The notes beneath the pieces are model-generated. The model did no database searches. It saw only the letters and a list, made by a program, of their open reading frames with translations, and was not told the DNA's origin. A DNA stretch of 58,102 bases from Streptomyces milbemycinicus (GTDB lineage: Bacteria; Actinomycetota; Actinomycetes; Streptomycetales; Streptomycetaceae). Of this stretch, positions 43,497 through 51,754 are shown one piece after another (within the stretch, counting starts at the first letter, position 1; each line of letters begins with the position of its first letter). The translations under genes and the position numbers were made by a program. The stretch lies in NCBI RefSeq assembly GCF_002154605.1, contig NZ_MUNE01000116.1:1-58102 (forward strand), in the 5' to 3' direction.

Positions 43497-43510
43497 AGAC
43501 AAGCCGCCTG

Positions 43511-43580
43511 CACCGGCCGCCCCGTCAGCTCACCGCCACCCACGAGTAGCGGTGCTCGGGGCGGCCGGTGTCGCCGTATT
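43511..43580 (+). repeat. 70-bp direct repeat, right copy (true 3' end of response-regulator gene)
   Basis: This is identical over 70 bases to 38858-38927. Here the sequence is continuous with the intact response-regulator gene (43525-44220) and so is the original copy. The repeat pair in direct orientation flanks the ABC/two-component block. Confidence 0.9.
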
Positions 43581-44220
43581 TGAGGGTGAGACTGATCCGC
43601 CCCGCGTGTTCCAGGTACTTGAGGTAGCGCTGGGCGGTGGAGCGGCTGATTCCGGTGCGTTCGGCGACCTCATGCGCGGACAGCGGGTGGTCGGCCTGGT
43701 CCAGGGCGCGGCGGATGAGATCGACGGTCGGCGCGGAGTGGCCCTTGGGAAGCGCGGAGCGGGCGGTCGCGTCGACGGTCCGGAACGCGCCGAAGATACG
43801 GTCCACCCGCTCCTGGCCCGTCTCACCGCGCCCGCCGACCCCCTCCAGCGTATGGCGCAGCGTCATATAGCCGTCGAGCTTGGCCCGCAGCCCCGCGAAG
43901 TTGAACGGCTTGACCAGGTACTGCAGCGCGCCGTACCGCATGGCGGCCTGGACGGTGGCGACATCGCAGGCCGCCGTCACCATGATCACATCCGCGTGGT
44001 GGCCGAGCTGCCGCATCCGGCGTACGAGGGTCAGCCCGGTCTCGTCGGGGAGGTAGTGGTCGAGCAGGACGAGGTCGACATGGGTGCGCTCCAACGTGGC
44101 CAGGGCCTGCGCGGCGGTATGGGCGCGGGCGGCGACCCGGAAGCCGGGCACCTGGGCCACATACGCGGAGTTGATCTCGGCGACGTGGAAGTCGTCGTCC
44201 ACGACGAGGACGTCGATCAT
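43525..44220 (-). CDS. Response regulator (CitB/DcuR family)
   Basis: This 231-aa regulator has an N-terminal receiver (VLVVDDDFHVAEINSAYVAQVPG; phospho-Asp in VDLVLLDHYLPDETG; Lys in YLVKPFNFAGL) and a C-terminal IclR-like winged helix (LSAHEVAERTGISRSTAQRYLKYLEHAGRISLTLKYGDTGRP). This arrangement is typical of CitB/DcuR/DpiA regulators that respond to carboxylates. It overlaps the sensor kinase gene by four bases (44217-44220) and presumably controls the divergent ABC importer at 46164. Its 3' end is duplicated at 38858-38927. Confidence 0.92.
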   Translation of the reverse strand: MIDVLVVDDDFHVAEINSAYVAQVPGFRVAARAHTAAQALATLERTHVDLVLLDHYLPDETGLTLVRRMRQLGHHADVIMVTAACDVATVQAAMRYGALQYLVKPFNFAGLRAKLDGYMTLRHTLEGVGGRGETGQERVDRIFGAFRTVDATARSALPKGHSAPTVDLIRRALDQADHPLSAHEVAERTGISRSTAQRYLKYLEHAGRISLTLKYGDTGRPEHRYSWVAVS

Positions 44221-45938
44221 CGTGACTCTCCCGCTGCGGTGAGCTGCTGGATGGGGACGTTGGCTGCGCGAATGTCGTCGGCTGGAGCCGGGTCCGGACC
44301 CGGATCCGGGCCCGGGGCCGCATCCGGGGCAGGGGTGCCGTCCAGGTCGAGCGCTTCGGGGAGGATGACGGTGAACACCGCACCCCCGCCCGCCCGGGCG
44401 GTGACCCGGGCCATCCCGCCGTACCGCTCGGCGAGCCGCCGCACCAGGGCCAGTCCGATGCCCCGCCCGCGCGGGGACGGCACAGGGACATCCTGCTTGG
44501 TGGACCAGCCCTCGGCGAAGATCTGTTCGCGCATCTCGGGCGGCACCCCCGGGCCGTTGTCGCTGACCCGCAGTACGGCGGTGGTGCCCTCGGCGCGCAG
44601 CTCGACCTCGATGAACGGGTCGGGGCGCGGCTGCGAGGCCACGGCGTCCAGCGCGTTGTCGATCAGATTGCCGAGCACGGTCACCAGATCGCGCGGGTCG
44701 ACCACCCGCTCGGACAGCAGCGACTGGGGCGAGACGCGCAGGGACACCCCGCGCTCCGCCACGATGGCGGCCTTCCCGACGAGCAACGCCGAGAGCAGCG
44801 GATCGCGCACCCGCTCGGAGATCTGCTCGGCCGAGGCCCGGTGGGTGTCGGTGAGGCCGGAGATGAATTCCGCCGCCCGCTGGTGGAGCCCCAGTTCGAG
44901 CAGTCCGAGCAGGGTGTGCAGCCGGTTGGCGTGTTCATGGCCCTGGGCGCGCAGCGCGTCCAGCAGCCCGCGGGTGGAGTCCAGCTCCCGGCCCAGCAGC
45001 TCCAGTTCGGTACGGTCGCGCAGCGTCGCCACCGCACCGCCGTCCTTGGTCGGCATGCGGTTGGCCACCAGGACCCGGCCACCGCTGACGGTCAGCAGAT
45101 CGGCCCCATCCGCCCGCCCCGCCAGCACCTCCGTGGTACGGCCCGGGGGCAGCGCCTCCTCCAGCGGGTGGCCGGCGGCGTCCGCGCCGACGCCGAGCAG
45201 CCGCCGCGCCTCGTCGTTGATCAGCCGTATCCGGCCCTCCCGGTCGAAGGCGACGACGCCCTCGCGGATGCCGTGCAGCATCGCCTCGCGCTCGTCGAGC
45301 AGCGCCGAGATATCGGCGAACGCGACCCCGTGCGTACGGCGGTGCAGACTGCGCGAGACACCGATCGCGGCCAGCACGCCGACGGCGAGCGCCATGCCTG
45401 CGTACAGCAGCAGCCGGGGCAGGGTGGCGAGCAGCTGGTCGTGGACGCTGCCGTAGCCGATGCCGACCGAGACCGCGCCGACGATCTTCCCGTCGGCGGT
45501 GCGCAGCGGCACCTTGGCGCGGGCCGAGCGGCCCAGGGTGCCGACGTCGATCTGCATGACCTCCTGCCCGGAGAGCGCCGCCTCCGGATCGGTCGAGACG
45601 TGTTCGCCGATGCGCCCGGTGTTGGTGTGCGACCAGCGCACCCCGCGCCGGTCCAGCACCACGACGTACAGCGCCCCGGTGGCCCGGCGGATCCGCTCGG
45701 CCGCCTGCTGCACCGGCCCGCGCGCGCTGGGCTCGGTGGTCAGCAGATCGTGGGCGAGGCCGGGGTCGGCGGCGGTGGCCTGGGCGATGGAGAGCGCCTT
45801 GTGCATCGCCTGATCGTCGATCTCGGAGCTGAGCGGGGCGAGGAAGAGCCCGGTGGCGAGCACCATCACCCCGGCGGTGAGGGTCAGCTGTACGGCCAAC
45901 ACCTGGCCGGAGACGCGTCTGGGCCAGCGGATCCGCAT
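44217..45938 (-). CDS. Sensor histidine kinase (CitA/DcuS family)
   Basis: This 573-aa kinase has a first membrane helix (about residues 13-33), a periplasmic-type PAS sensor (about 34-170, with IRRATGALYVVVLDRRGVRWSH and GKIVGAVSVGIGYG), a second helix (LLLYAGMALAVGVLAAIGV), a cytoplasmic PAS (LLDEREAMLHGIREGVVAFD), a SpoOB-type His box (LRAQGHEHANRLHTLLGLLELG) and an HATPase domain (NLIDNALDAV, DNGPGVPPE, GRGIGLALVRRL). The CitA-like external PAS usually binds carboxylates. The start at 45938 has a GGGGGTG site. It ends in a Pro/Asp-rich tail of about 40 residues. Confidence 0.92.
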   Translation of the reverse strand: MRIRWPRRVSGQVLAVQLTLTAGVMVLATGLFLAPLSSEIDDQAMHKALSIAQATAADPGLAHDLLTTEPSARGPVQQAAERIRRATGALYVVVLDRRGVRWSHTNTGRIGEHVSTDPEAALSGQEVMQIDVGTLGRSARAKVPLRTADGKIVGAVSVGIGYGSVHDQLLATLPRLLLYAGMALAVGVLAAIGVSRSLHRRTHGVAFADISALLDEREAMLHGIREGVVAFDREGRIRLINDEARRLLGVGADAAGHPLEEALPPGRTTEVLAGRADGADLLTVSGGRVLVANRMPTKDGGAVATLRDRTELELLGRELDSTRGLLDALRAQGHEHANRLHTLLGLLELGLHQRAAEFISGLTDTHRASAEQISERVRDPLLSALLVGKAAIVAERGVSLRVSPQSLLSERVVDPRDLVTVLGNLIDNALDAVASQPRPDPFIEVELRAEGTTAVLRVSDNGPGVPPEMREQIFAEGWSTKQDVPVPSPRGRGIGLALVRRLAERYGGMARVTARAGGGAVFTVILPEALDLDGTPAPDAAPGPDPGPDPAPADDIRAANVPIQQLTAAGESR

Positions 45939-46091
45939 CTCGTCACCCCCGTCTCCAGGCCCTCCGCGTATGCGGTACGAGCTATTCCGTTTACGTCGTT
46001 GCAATCGCACGGTAAGGGCGCTCTGTGCTGGTTGCCCAGGGTCCGTAGCGGATTCGTTGCCGTAGCGCGAGCTAAACGAGCAGAACGGGGT

Positions 46092-46103
46092 TTGTGCGCA
46101 CAA
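46092..46103. promoter_or_regulatory. Perfect palindrome in the kinase/ABC divergent promoter
   Basis: TTGTGCGCACAA is a perfect 12-bp palindrome midway in the 225-base gap between the sensor kinase and ABC importer genes, with another TTGTGC half-site at 46111-46116. The surrounding gap is AT-richer than the genes. It is a candidate site for the CitB-type regulator. Confidence 0.4.
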
Positions 46104-46163
46104 GAACGCGTTGTGCCCATAAGGCTGCCGGTGTGGCCCGCGCCACTCCTAGCCTCCTCGGCC

Positions 46164-46976
46164 ATGAGCAGACAAACGAGCCCTGCCATCGAGTTGCGGG
46201 GCGTTAGCAAGGTGTTCCGGACTCCGTCCGGGGGTCTCCACACCGCCGTCAGGGATCTGGACCTGACCGTCGGGCGGGGCGAGTTCGTCGCCGTGGTCGG
46301 CCCCACCGGATGCGGCAAGTCCACGACGCTGACGCTGGTCAGCGGCTTGGAAGAGCCCACGGAAGGCGATGTGCTGGTGACCGGCGAGCCGGTCAGCGGT
46401 ATCGGATCCAAGGTCGGCTTCGTCTTCCAGCAGGACGCCGTCTTCCCCTGGCGCAGCGTGCTGTCCAACGTGATGGCCGGGCCCCGCTTCCGCGGCGTAC
46501 CGAAGGCGGAGGCCAAGGAACGGGCGCGCGAATGGCTGGCCCGGGTCGGGCTCGCGTCCTTCGAGGACCGCTATCCGCACCAGCTGTCCGGCGGCCAGCG
46601 CAAGCGCGTCGCGCTCGCGGCCACCTTCGTCAACGACCCCGAGATCCTGCTCATGGACGAGCCGTTCTCGGCCCTCGACGTCCAGACCCGGGCGCTGATG
46701 TCCGACGAACTGCTTGAGCTGTGGTCAGGGACCGGCGCCTCCGTCGTCTTCGTCACCCATGACCTGGAGGAGTCGATCGCCCTCGCCGACAAGGTCGTGG
46801 TCATGACGGCCGGCCCGGCCACCGTCAAGGAAGTGTTCGAGATCGATCTGCCACGGCCCCGCAAGGTCGAGTCGGTGCGGCTGGAGCCCCGCTTCATCGA
46901 GATCTACCGCGAGATCTGGGCCTCGCTCGGCGAAGAGGTACGGATCACCCGCGAGAGAGGAGCCTCGAATGCCTGA
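46164..46976 (+). CDS. ABC importer ATP-binding protein (nitrate/sulfonate/taurine type)
   Basis: This 270-aa ATPase has Walker A GPTGCGKSTTLTLVSGLEEP, the Q-loop FQQDAVFPWRSVLSNV characteristic of SsuB/TauB/NrtD, signature LSGGQRKRVALAA, Walker B ILLMDEPFSALD and switch VFVTHDLEESIALADK. It energises the permease encoded by the next gene (8-base overlap). No clear ribosome site precedes the ATG, so the transcript may be nearly leaderless. It is divergent from a CitA-type kinase, suggesting a carboxylate-like or aromatic substrate. Confidence 0.9.
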   Translation: MSRQTSPAIELRGVSKVFRTPSGGLHTAVRDLDLTVGRGEFVAVVGPTGCGKSTTLTLVSGLEEPTEGDVLVTGEPVSGIGSKVGFVFQQDAVFPWRSVLSNVMAGPRFRGVPKAEAKERAREWLARVGLASFEDRYPHQLSGGQRKRVALAATFVNDPEILLMDEPFSALDVQTRALMSDELLELWSGTGASVVFVTHDLEESIALADKVVVMTAGPATVKEVFEIDLPRPRKVESVRLEPRFIEIYREIWASLGEEVRITRERGASNA

Positions 46977-47841
46977 GACGACGACTGCCGTACGCAAGCA
47001 CAACGCGGGTAAAGAGGGCACGAGCCGTACGACAGCCAGGGCCCGGGCCGCCCGCAAACGCGCGATCCTGGTCCAGAGCGCCCGTGCGCTGGTGCTGGTC
47101 GCGGTGCTGGGGCTGTGGGAGTGGTTCGCCCGTACCTCGGTCATCGACCCGTTCAACTTCTCGATGCCCTCGAAGGTCTGGGACCAGCTGAAGGACTGGA
47201 TCCAGAACGGCACCGCCCAGGGCCCGCTGTGGGAACAGGTCTGGACGACGCTCCAGGAAGCGCTGATCGGGTGGGCCATCGGCGTGGCCGCCGGCGTGGT
47301 CCTGGGCATCGGCCTCGGCCGGGCCCGCTTCCTCGCCGACGTACTCGGCCCCTACATCAAGGTGCTCAACGCGCTGCCCCGTATCGTCCTCGCCCCGATC
47401 TTCCTCATCTGGTTCGGCCTCGGACCGGCCTCGAAGGTCGCCTCGGCGGTCGTGCTGGTCTTCTTCCCCGTCTTCTTCAACGCCTTCCAGGGCGCCCGGG
47501 AGGTCGACCGCAACCTGGTGGCCAACTCCCGCATCCTCGGCGCGAGCAACCGCCAGGTCACCCTCCAGGTCGTGATCCCCTCCGCCACCTCGTGGATCTT
47601 CACCAGCCTGCATGTCAGCTTCGGCTTCGCGCTGATCGGCGCGATCGTCGGCGAGTACATCGGTGCCACGAAGGGGATCGGGCTGCTGGTCGCGACCTCG
47701 CAGTCCACGTTCAACGCGGCCGGGGTGTACGCGGCGATGGTGATCCTCGCCGTTGTGGCCCTGCTGGCCGAGGGCTTGCTGACCTTCCTGGAGCGGCGGC
47801 TGTTCCGCTGGAAGCCGGCCCAGCCGGGCGCCGACCACTGA
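46969..47841 (+). CDS. ABC importer permease (SsuC/TauC-like)
   Basis: This 290-aa inner-membrane protein has six helices (LVLVAVLGLWEWFA; IGWAIGVAAGVVLGIGLG; IVLAPIFLIWFGLGPASKVASAVVLVFFPVFF) and the EAA loop (QGAREVDRNLVANSRILGASNRQ). A long basic N-terminus precedes the first helix. It forms the channel with the preceding ATPase and receives substrate from the lipoprotein encoded at 47896. Confidence 0.92.
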   Translation: MPETTTAVRKHNAGKEGTSRTTARARAARKRAILVQSARALVLVAVLGLWEWFARTSVIDPFNFSMPSKVWDQLKDWIQNGTAQGPLWEQVWTTLQEALIGWAIGVAAGVVLGIGLGRARFLADVLGPYIKVLNALPRIVLAPIFLIWFGLGPASKVASAVVLVFFPVFFNAFQGAREVDRNLVANSRILGASNRQVTLQVVIPSATSWIFTSLHVSFGFALIGAIVGEYIGATKGIGLLVATSQSTFNAAGVYAAMVILAVVALLAEGLLTFLERRLFRWKPAQPGADH

Positions 47842-47895
47842 CGCGCCCTTCTCCCTCCCCTTTCTGAATCCCTCTTTCTCCCAAGGACGTGTGAC

Positions 47896-48924
47896 ATGCG
47901 CAGCTACGCCAAGATCTCCGCGGTGGCGGTCGCCGCGGCGCTCTCCCTGACCACCCTCACCGCATGCGGCAGCGACTCCGGCGGGGACGGCAAGGACGGC
48001 AAGGTCAAGATCATGGTGGGTGGCCTGGACAAGGTCATCTACCTGCCCGCGATGCTCACCCAGCAACTCGGCTACTTCAAGGACGAGGGCCTCGACGTCC
48101 AGCTCCTCAGCGAGCCGGCCGGCGTTCAGGCCGAAACCTCCCTGGTGGCCGGCGAGGTGCAGGGCGCGGTCGGCTTCTACGACCACACGCTGGACCTCCA
48201 GGTCAAGGGCAAGCAGGTGGAGTCCGTCGTGCAGTTCTCCCACGCACCCGGCGAGGTGGAGATCGTCTCCAACAAGGCGGCGGGGGAGATCACCTCGCCC
48301 AAGGACTTCAAGGGCAAGAAGCTCGGCGTCACCGGCCTCGGCTCCTCCACCGACTTCCTCACCAAGTACCTGGCCGTGAACAGCGGCGTGAAGACCAGCG
48401 AATTCACCCCGGTCGCGGTCGGCGCGGGCCAGACCTTCATCGCGGCCCTGAAGCAGGGCGCGATCCAGGGCGGCATGACCACCGACCCCACCGTCGCGCA
48501 GGTCCTGGACCAGAAGCTCGGCAAGATCCTCATCGACATGCGCACCCCCGAAGGCTCCAAGGCCGCCCTCGGCGGCCCGTACCCCTCCTCCAGCCTCTAC
48601 ATGAACACGTCCTGGGTGAACAGCCACAAGGACACCGTCCAGAAGCTGGCCAACGCCTTCGTGAAGACCCTCAAGTGGATGTCCACCCACACCCCCGAGG
48701 AAATCGCCGCCAAGATGCCGGCCGACTACGCCCAGGGCGGCAAGGAGCTCTACGCCCAGGCGATCAAGTCCACCCTCCCGATGTTCACCAAGGACGGCGT
48801 CATGCCGGCGGACGGCCCGGCGACGGTCGAGCGCGTCCTGAAGTCCTTCAACCCGAACCTGAAGAACGCGACGGTGGACCTGAACAAGACCTACACCACG
48901 GAGTTCGTGAAGAAGGCGGGCTGA
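47896..48924 (+). CDS. Substrate-binding lipoprotein (NMT1/SsuA-like)
   Basis: This 342-aa exported protein has a lipoprotein signal (hydrophobic AVAVAAALSLTTL, then LTAC with Cys27 or so, followed by a Gly/Ser/Asp linker). The mature part has the NMT1/SsuA fold (KIMVGGLDKVIYLPAMLTQQLGYFKDEGLDVQLL; DFKGKKLGVTGLGSSTDFLTKYLA; KQGAIQGGMTTDPT). These proteins bind sulfonates, nitrate, thiamine precursors or aromatic acids. The ligand cannot be read from sequence. It completes the operon 46164-48924. Confidence 0.92.
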   Translation: MRSYAKISAVAVAAALSLTTLTACGSDSGGDGKDGKVKIMVGGLDKVIYLPAMLTQQLGYFKDEGLDVQLLSEPAGVQAETSLVAGEVQGAVGFYDHTLDLQVKGKQVESVVQFSHAPGEVEIVSNKAAGEITSPKDFKGKKLGVTGLGSSTDFLTKYLAVNSGVKTSEFTPVAVGAGQTFIAALKQGAIQGGMTTDPTVAQVLDQKLGKILIDMRTPEGSKAALGGPYPSSSLYMNTSWVNSHKDTVQKLANAFVKTLKWMSTHTPEEIAAKMPADYAQGGKELYAQAIKSTLPMFTKDGVMPADGPATVERVLKSFNPNLKNATVDLNKTYTTEFVKKAG

Positions 48925-48936
48925 GCCCAGGGGCCC

Positions 48937-48960
48937 GGCCGGTCGGACAGTCGACCGGCC
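48937..48960. terminator. Hairpin terminator after the ABC importer operon
   Basis: Arms GGCCGGTCG (48937-48945) and CGACCGGCC (48952-48960) pair perfectly around a 6-base loop, 13 bases after the lipoprotein stop. It is convergent with the Uma2-family gene ending at 48984 and may serve both directions. Confidence 0.65.
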
Positions 48961-48983
48961 AGGGCGTCCCCTGCGGGGGCGCG

Positions 48984-49571
48984 TCAGCGGACGTAGCTCT
49001 TCAGGACGTCGGTGTCGAGCGTGATGCCGACCGGCTCGGGGAGCACGACCTGCTCCCCGAAGGACGCCTGGTGAATGTCGCGGTAGCGGCCGAGCTTCGG
49101 GTCGGGGTTGGTGTGGACGATGACCGAGCAGGCGTCACGGTCTACGAGGAGGTAGATGGGGATGCCCGCCACCGCGAAGGCGGTGGGCTTCTCGATGCGG
49201 TCCCGGCGGTCGGTGTCCCGGTCGTGCGAGGTGACCTCGACGGTCATGAGGATCCCGTCCGGGTCGGACCATTCACCATCTCCTGCGAAGTGTCCGTCTG
49301 GCGCCAAGACTCCGTCCGGGCGGGCGCGTCCCTTGCGGTACGCCTCGACCTTCAGGCCACGTTCCCCGGCGTAGAGCCAGAGGTCGGGACGGTGCTGCAT
49401 GCAACGCTTCTGCAGCCACCTGACGATTTCGTCGTGATCCCCGTCCGGCACGCACTTCTCCTCGATCCGTCCGTTGATGAACTCCAACGTGACGGTTTCG
49501 GGCGCGGCAAAGGCGATCTCCTCGAACTCCTCCACCAGCATGTGTGACGTGCGCTCGGTCATAACCGTCAT
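48984..49571 (-). CDS. Uma2-family protein (PD-(D/E)XK-like nuclease fold)
   Basis: This 195-aa member of the DUF820/Uma2 family has FEEIAFAAPETVTLEFINGRIEEK at the start, then KGRARPDGVLAP and GILMTVEVTSHDRDTDRRDRIEKPTAFAVAGIPIYLLVDRD, which carry the Asp, Glu and Lys of the restriction-endonuclease-like core. The family is abundant in Streptomyces and cyanobacteria and has no settled function. The start at 49571 has an AAAGGGG site; an ATG at 49562 is possible. Confidence 0.88.
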   Translation of the reverse strand: MTVMTERTSHMLVEEFEEIAFAAPETVTLEFINGRIEEKCVPDGDHDEIVRWLQKRCMQHRPDLWLYAGERGLKVEAYRKGRARPDGVLAPDGHFAGDGEWSDPDGILMTVEVTSHDRDTDRRDRIEKPTAFAVAGIPIYLLVDRDACSVIVHTNPDPKLGRYRDIHQASFGEQVVLPEPVGITLDTDVLKSYVR

Positions 49572-49776
49572 GTTGCACCCCTTTCCTGGTGGAAGCCAGT
49601 GTTTCCGGATGCATGCACGACTGGGGCACATTCCGCCGAGGATCACTCCTGCGAGTGATTGTTCGATCTCAGACAGTGACGCGCGACGTGGGTCATGGCA
49701 CCGATGGCCCCGAAAACGCGACTGGGGTTTCTCGGAGAACCGAGAAACCCCAGGTCAGTGGCTCTAAAAGCCAAGG

Positions 49777-49850
49777 TGCGCCGCCAGGGACTCGAACCCC
49801 GGACCCGCTGATTAAGAGTCAGCTGCTCTAACCAACTGAGCTAGCGGCGC
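49777..49850 (-). tRNA. tRNA-Lys (anticodon CTT)
   Basis: The minus strand folds as a full cloverleaf of 74 nt: acceptor GCGCCGC/GCGGCGC, D arm with AGTTGGTTAGAGC, anticodon stem GCTGA/TCAGC with loop CTCTTAA (anticodon CTT, reading AAG), and T loop GGTTCGAGTCC. CCA is not encoded. It stands alone between the Uma2 and IclR genes. I see no duplicated 3' end nearby that would mark an integrated element. Confidence 0.96.
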
Positions 49851-49910
49851 CTGCTGACGTCGTAAATACTACCCGCCATGGAGGGGTGCTCCTGACCGCC
49901 GCGCCCGCCC

Positions 49911-50672
49911 TCAGATCGTGAGGGACAGCAGCACCGGTGCCGCCTCCCGGTTCAGGGTGTACGCGGCCTGGCGCAGGCGGTGGGCGTGCTCCAGGGGGAG
50001 GGAGAGGGCCAGGCAGCCGGCGGCGCGGCCGGCGGTTATGGGGACGGCGGCGCAGACGGTGCCGACGGCGTATTCCTGCAGGTCGAGGACGGGGACCGTG
50101 GCGGGTTGGCTTTCGAGTTTGCGGAAGAGGACCTTTTCGTTGGTCGTGGTGCGGGAGGTGAACCGCACGGTCTTGTGGCGGGAGAAGTGGTCGCGGCGGC
50201 CGTCGTGGTCGAGCTGGGTCAGCAGGCATTTGCCGACGGCAAGGGCGTGGACCGCGGAGCGGAAGTCGACCCACTCGTTGACCTTGGGGGTGCGGGGGCT
50301 GTCGGCGTACTGGGTGATCCGGACCTCGCCGTCGATATAGCGGCTGAGGTAGATCGCCGCGCCGACCGAGTCGCGCAGGGCGGCGAGCGACTTCTGGAGT
50401 TTGTGCTCGACCGCGGTCTGGCGGTCGGGGCCGGTGGAGCCCAGGAGGGACAGGGAGGTGCCGGCGACATAGGCTCCGTCGGCGACCTGCTCCACATAGC
50501 CCTCGCGGCGCAGCATCCGCAGCAGCTGGGCGAGGTGCGCGGGTGGCAGGCCGGTTTCGCGGGCGATGCCGGCGTCGGTCACGCCGTTGGTGTGGTGGGA
50601 GACGACTTCGAGGACCCGGAGGGCGTGCCGTACCGAGTGGAACGGCGCGGTCGACTCGGGCTTGAGCGCCAC
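49911..50672 (-). CDS. IclR-family transcriptional regulator
   Basis: This 253-aa regulator has an N-terminal winged helix (VRHALRVLEVVSHHTNGVTDAGIARETGLPPAHLAQLLRMLRREGYVE, an IclR fold) and a C-terminal effector domain (RDSVGAAIYLSRYIDGEVRITQYADSP; HALAVGKCLLTQL; GTVCAAVPITAGRAAGCLALSLP). The start codon is GTG. It follows the Ehu-type transport operon on the same strand and probably controls it, with a small catabolite as effector. A palindrome (GGCATATGCC, 50878-50887) lies about 205 bases upstream. Confidence 0.92.
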   Translation of the reverse strand: MALKPESTAPFHSVRHALRVLEVVSHHTNGVTDAGIARETGLPPAHLAQLLRMLRREGYVEQVADGAYVAGTSLSLLGSTGPDRQTAVEHKLQKSLAALRDSVGAAIYLSRYIDGEVRITQYADSPRTPKVNEWVDFRSAVHALAVGKCLLTQLDHDGRRDHFSRHKTVRFTSRTTTNEKVLFRKLESQPATVPVLDLQEYAVGTVCAAVPITAGRAAGCLALSLPLEHAHRLRQAAYTLNREAAPVLLSLTI

Positions 50673-50950
50673 GGTTTCCCCCCTAGCAGGTTGTGACCGC
50701 TTGCGTCGGCGCCGTCGCCGCAGGTCATGGCCATAGGGTCAGCACCTTAGGTTCGCCAGTGGCAGCTTTACGCGGCGCGGCTTCGTACCACGATAGCCGC
50801 CAAGCGGGCGATTCGGTGCGGGTGTTGAGCATATTGATGGTGTGCGACGGGCCCGCTCAACAGCGGCGCACCACCCTGGCATATGCCATAGGCATGCTCT
50901 GTGCGAGGCGGACCGGCGGGGCTGCCGCCGGTCCGCCGTCATTGCGCCCG
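50673..50950. other. Intergenic region between ehuA-like gene and IclR gene
   Basis: This 278-base gap holds the operon terminator (50907-50937) and, further left, the palindrome GGCATATGCC (50878-50887) overlapping ATGCC-ATA-GGCAT (50883-50895). It presumably also carries the IclR gene's own promoter. No open frame looks coding. Confidence 0.5.
50907..50937 (-). terminator. Terminator of the Ehu-type transport operon
   Basis: A perfect 13-bp stem (50907-50919 with 50925-50937) with loop GGCTG lies 14 bases downstream of the stop of the ehuA-like gene. A T-run is lacking, which is normal for actinomycete terminators. Confidence 0.7.
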
Positions 50951-51754
50951 CTAGAGCACTGCGCTGAGAAACTCGCGAGTACGCTCGTGCTCCGGCTCGG
51001 TGAAGATCTTCTCGGGCGGTCCGGCCTCGATCACCCGGCCCGAGTCGAACATCAACACCTCGTCGGAGATGTCCCGGGCGAAGTTCATCTCGTGCGTCAC
51101 GCACAGCATCGTGATGTCCGTCGTGTGAGCGATATCACGCAGTACGTCCAGCACTCCGGCCACCAGCTCCGGGTCGAGCGCCGAGGTCACCTCGTCCAGC
51201 AGCATCACCTGCGGCCGCATCGCCAGCGCCCGCGCGATCGCCACCCGCTGCTGCTGCCCGCCCGACAGCTGCGTCGGGTAGGCGTCGCACTTGTTGCCGA
51301 GCCCGACCAGGTCCAGCAGCTCGCGGGCCCGCTCCTCGGCCTCGTCCTTGCTCAGGCCCAGCACATGGACCGGGGCCTCGGTGATGTTCCGCAGCACCCG
51401 CATATTCGGGAAGAGGTTGAACTGCTGGAAGACCATTCCGATCTTCTTGCGCACCTCGCGGGTGTGCTTCTCGCTCGCCTCGACCAGCTTTCCGCCGCGG
51501 TTCTCATGGGTGAGACATTCGCCGTCGACCTGGATCTTGCCCTGGTCCGGTTTGATCAGCGTCATCAGCAGCCGCAGGATCGTGGTCTTGCCGGACCCGG
51601 ACGGGCCTATGAGGGTCACATGCTTCCCGGAGGACACCGAGAAGTCGAGGTCGTCGAGGACCGTGTTGTCGCCGAAGCGCTTGGTCACCCGGTCGAATCG
51701 GATCAGTTCACTGCCGTCCACGGCAGGGTTCTTGTGCTCGGTTTCAGTGGCCAA
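50951..51754 (-). CDS. ehuA: Polar amino acid/ectoine ABC transporter ATP-binding protein
   Basis: This 267-aa ATPase of the amino-acid class has Walker A GPSGSGKTTILRLL, the Q-loop VFQQFNLFPNMRVLRNI that marks polar amino acid importers, signature LSGGQQQRVAIARALAM, Walker B VMLLDEVTSALDPELV and TMLCVTHEMNFARDI. It uses a TTG start overlapping the permease stop by 11 bases. The gene set (SBP, two permeases, ATPase) with IclR and EutA-like neighbours fits ectoine/hydroxyectoine uptake (EhuABCD). Uptake of another polar amino acid derivative is possible. Confidence 0.85.
   Translation of the reverse strand: MATETEHKNPAVDGSELIRFDRVTKRFGDNTVLDDLDFSVSSGKHVTLIGPSGSGKTTILRLLMTLIKPDQGKIQVDGECLTHENRGGKLVEASEKHTREVRKKIGMVFQQFNLFPNMRVLRNITEAPVHVLGLSKDEAEERARELLDLVGLGNKCDAYPTQLSGGQQQRVAIARALAMRPQVMLLDEVTSALDPELVAGVLDVLRDIAHTTDITMLCVTHEMNFARDISDEVLMFDSGRVIEAGPPEKIFTEPEHERTREFLSAVL

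Noticed and set aside
49777..49850. tRNA-Lys as an integration site of the Uma2 region or a mobile island
   Set aside because: No repeat of the tRNA 3' end is visible in the window and no integrase lies nearby.
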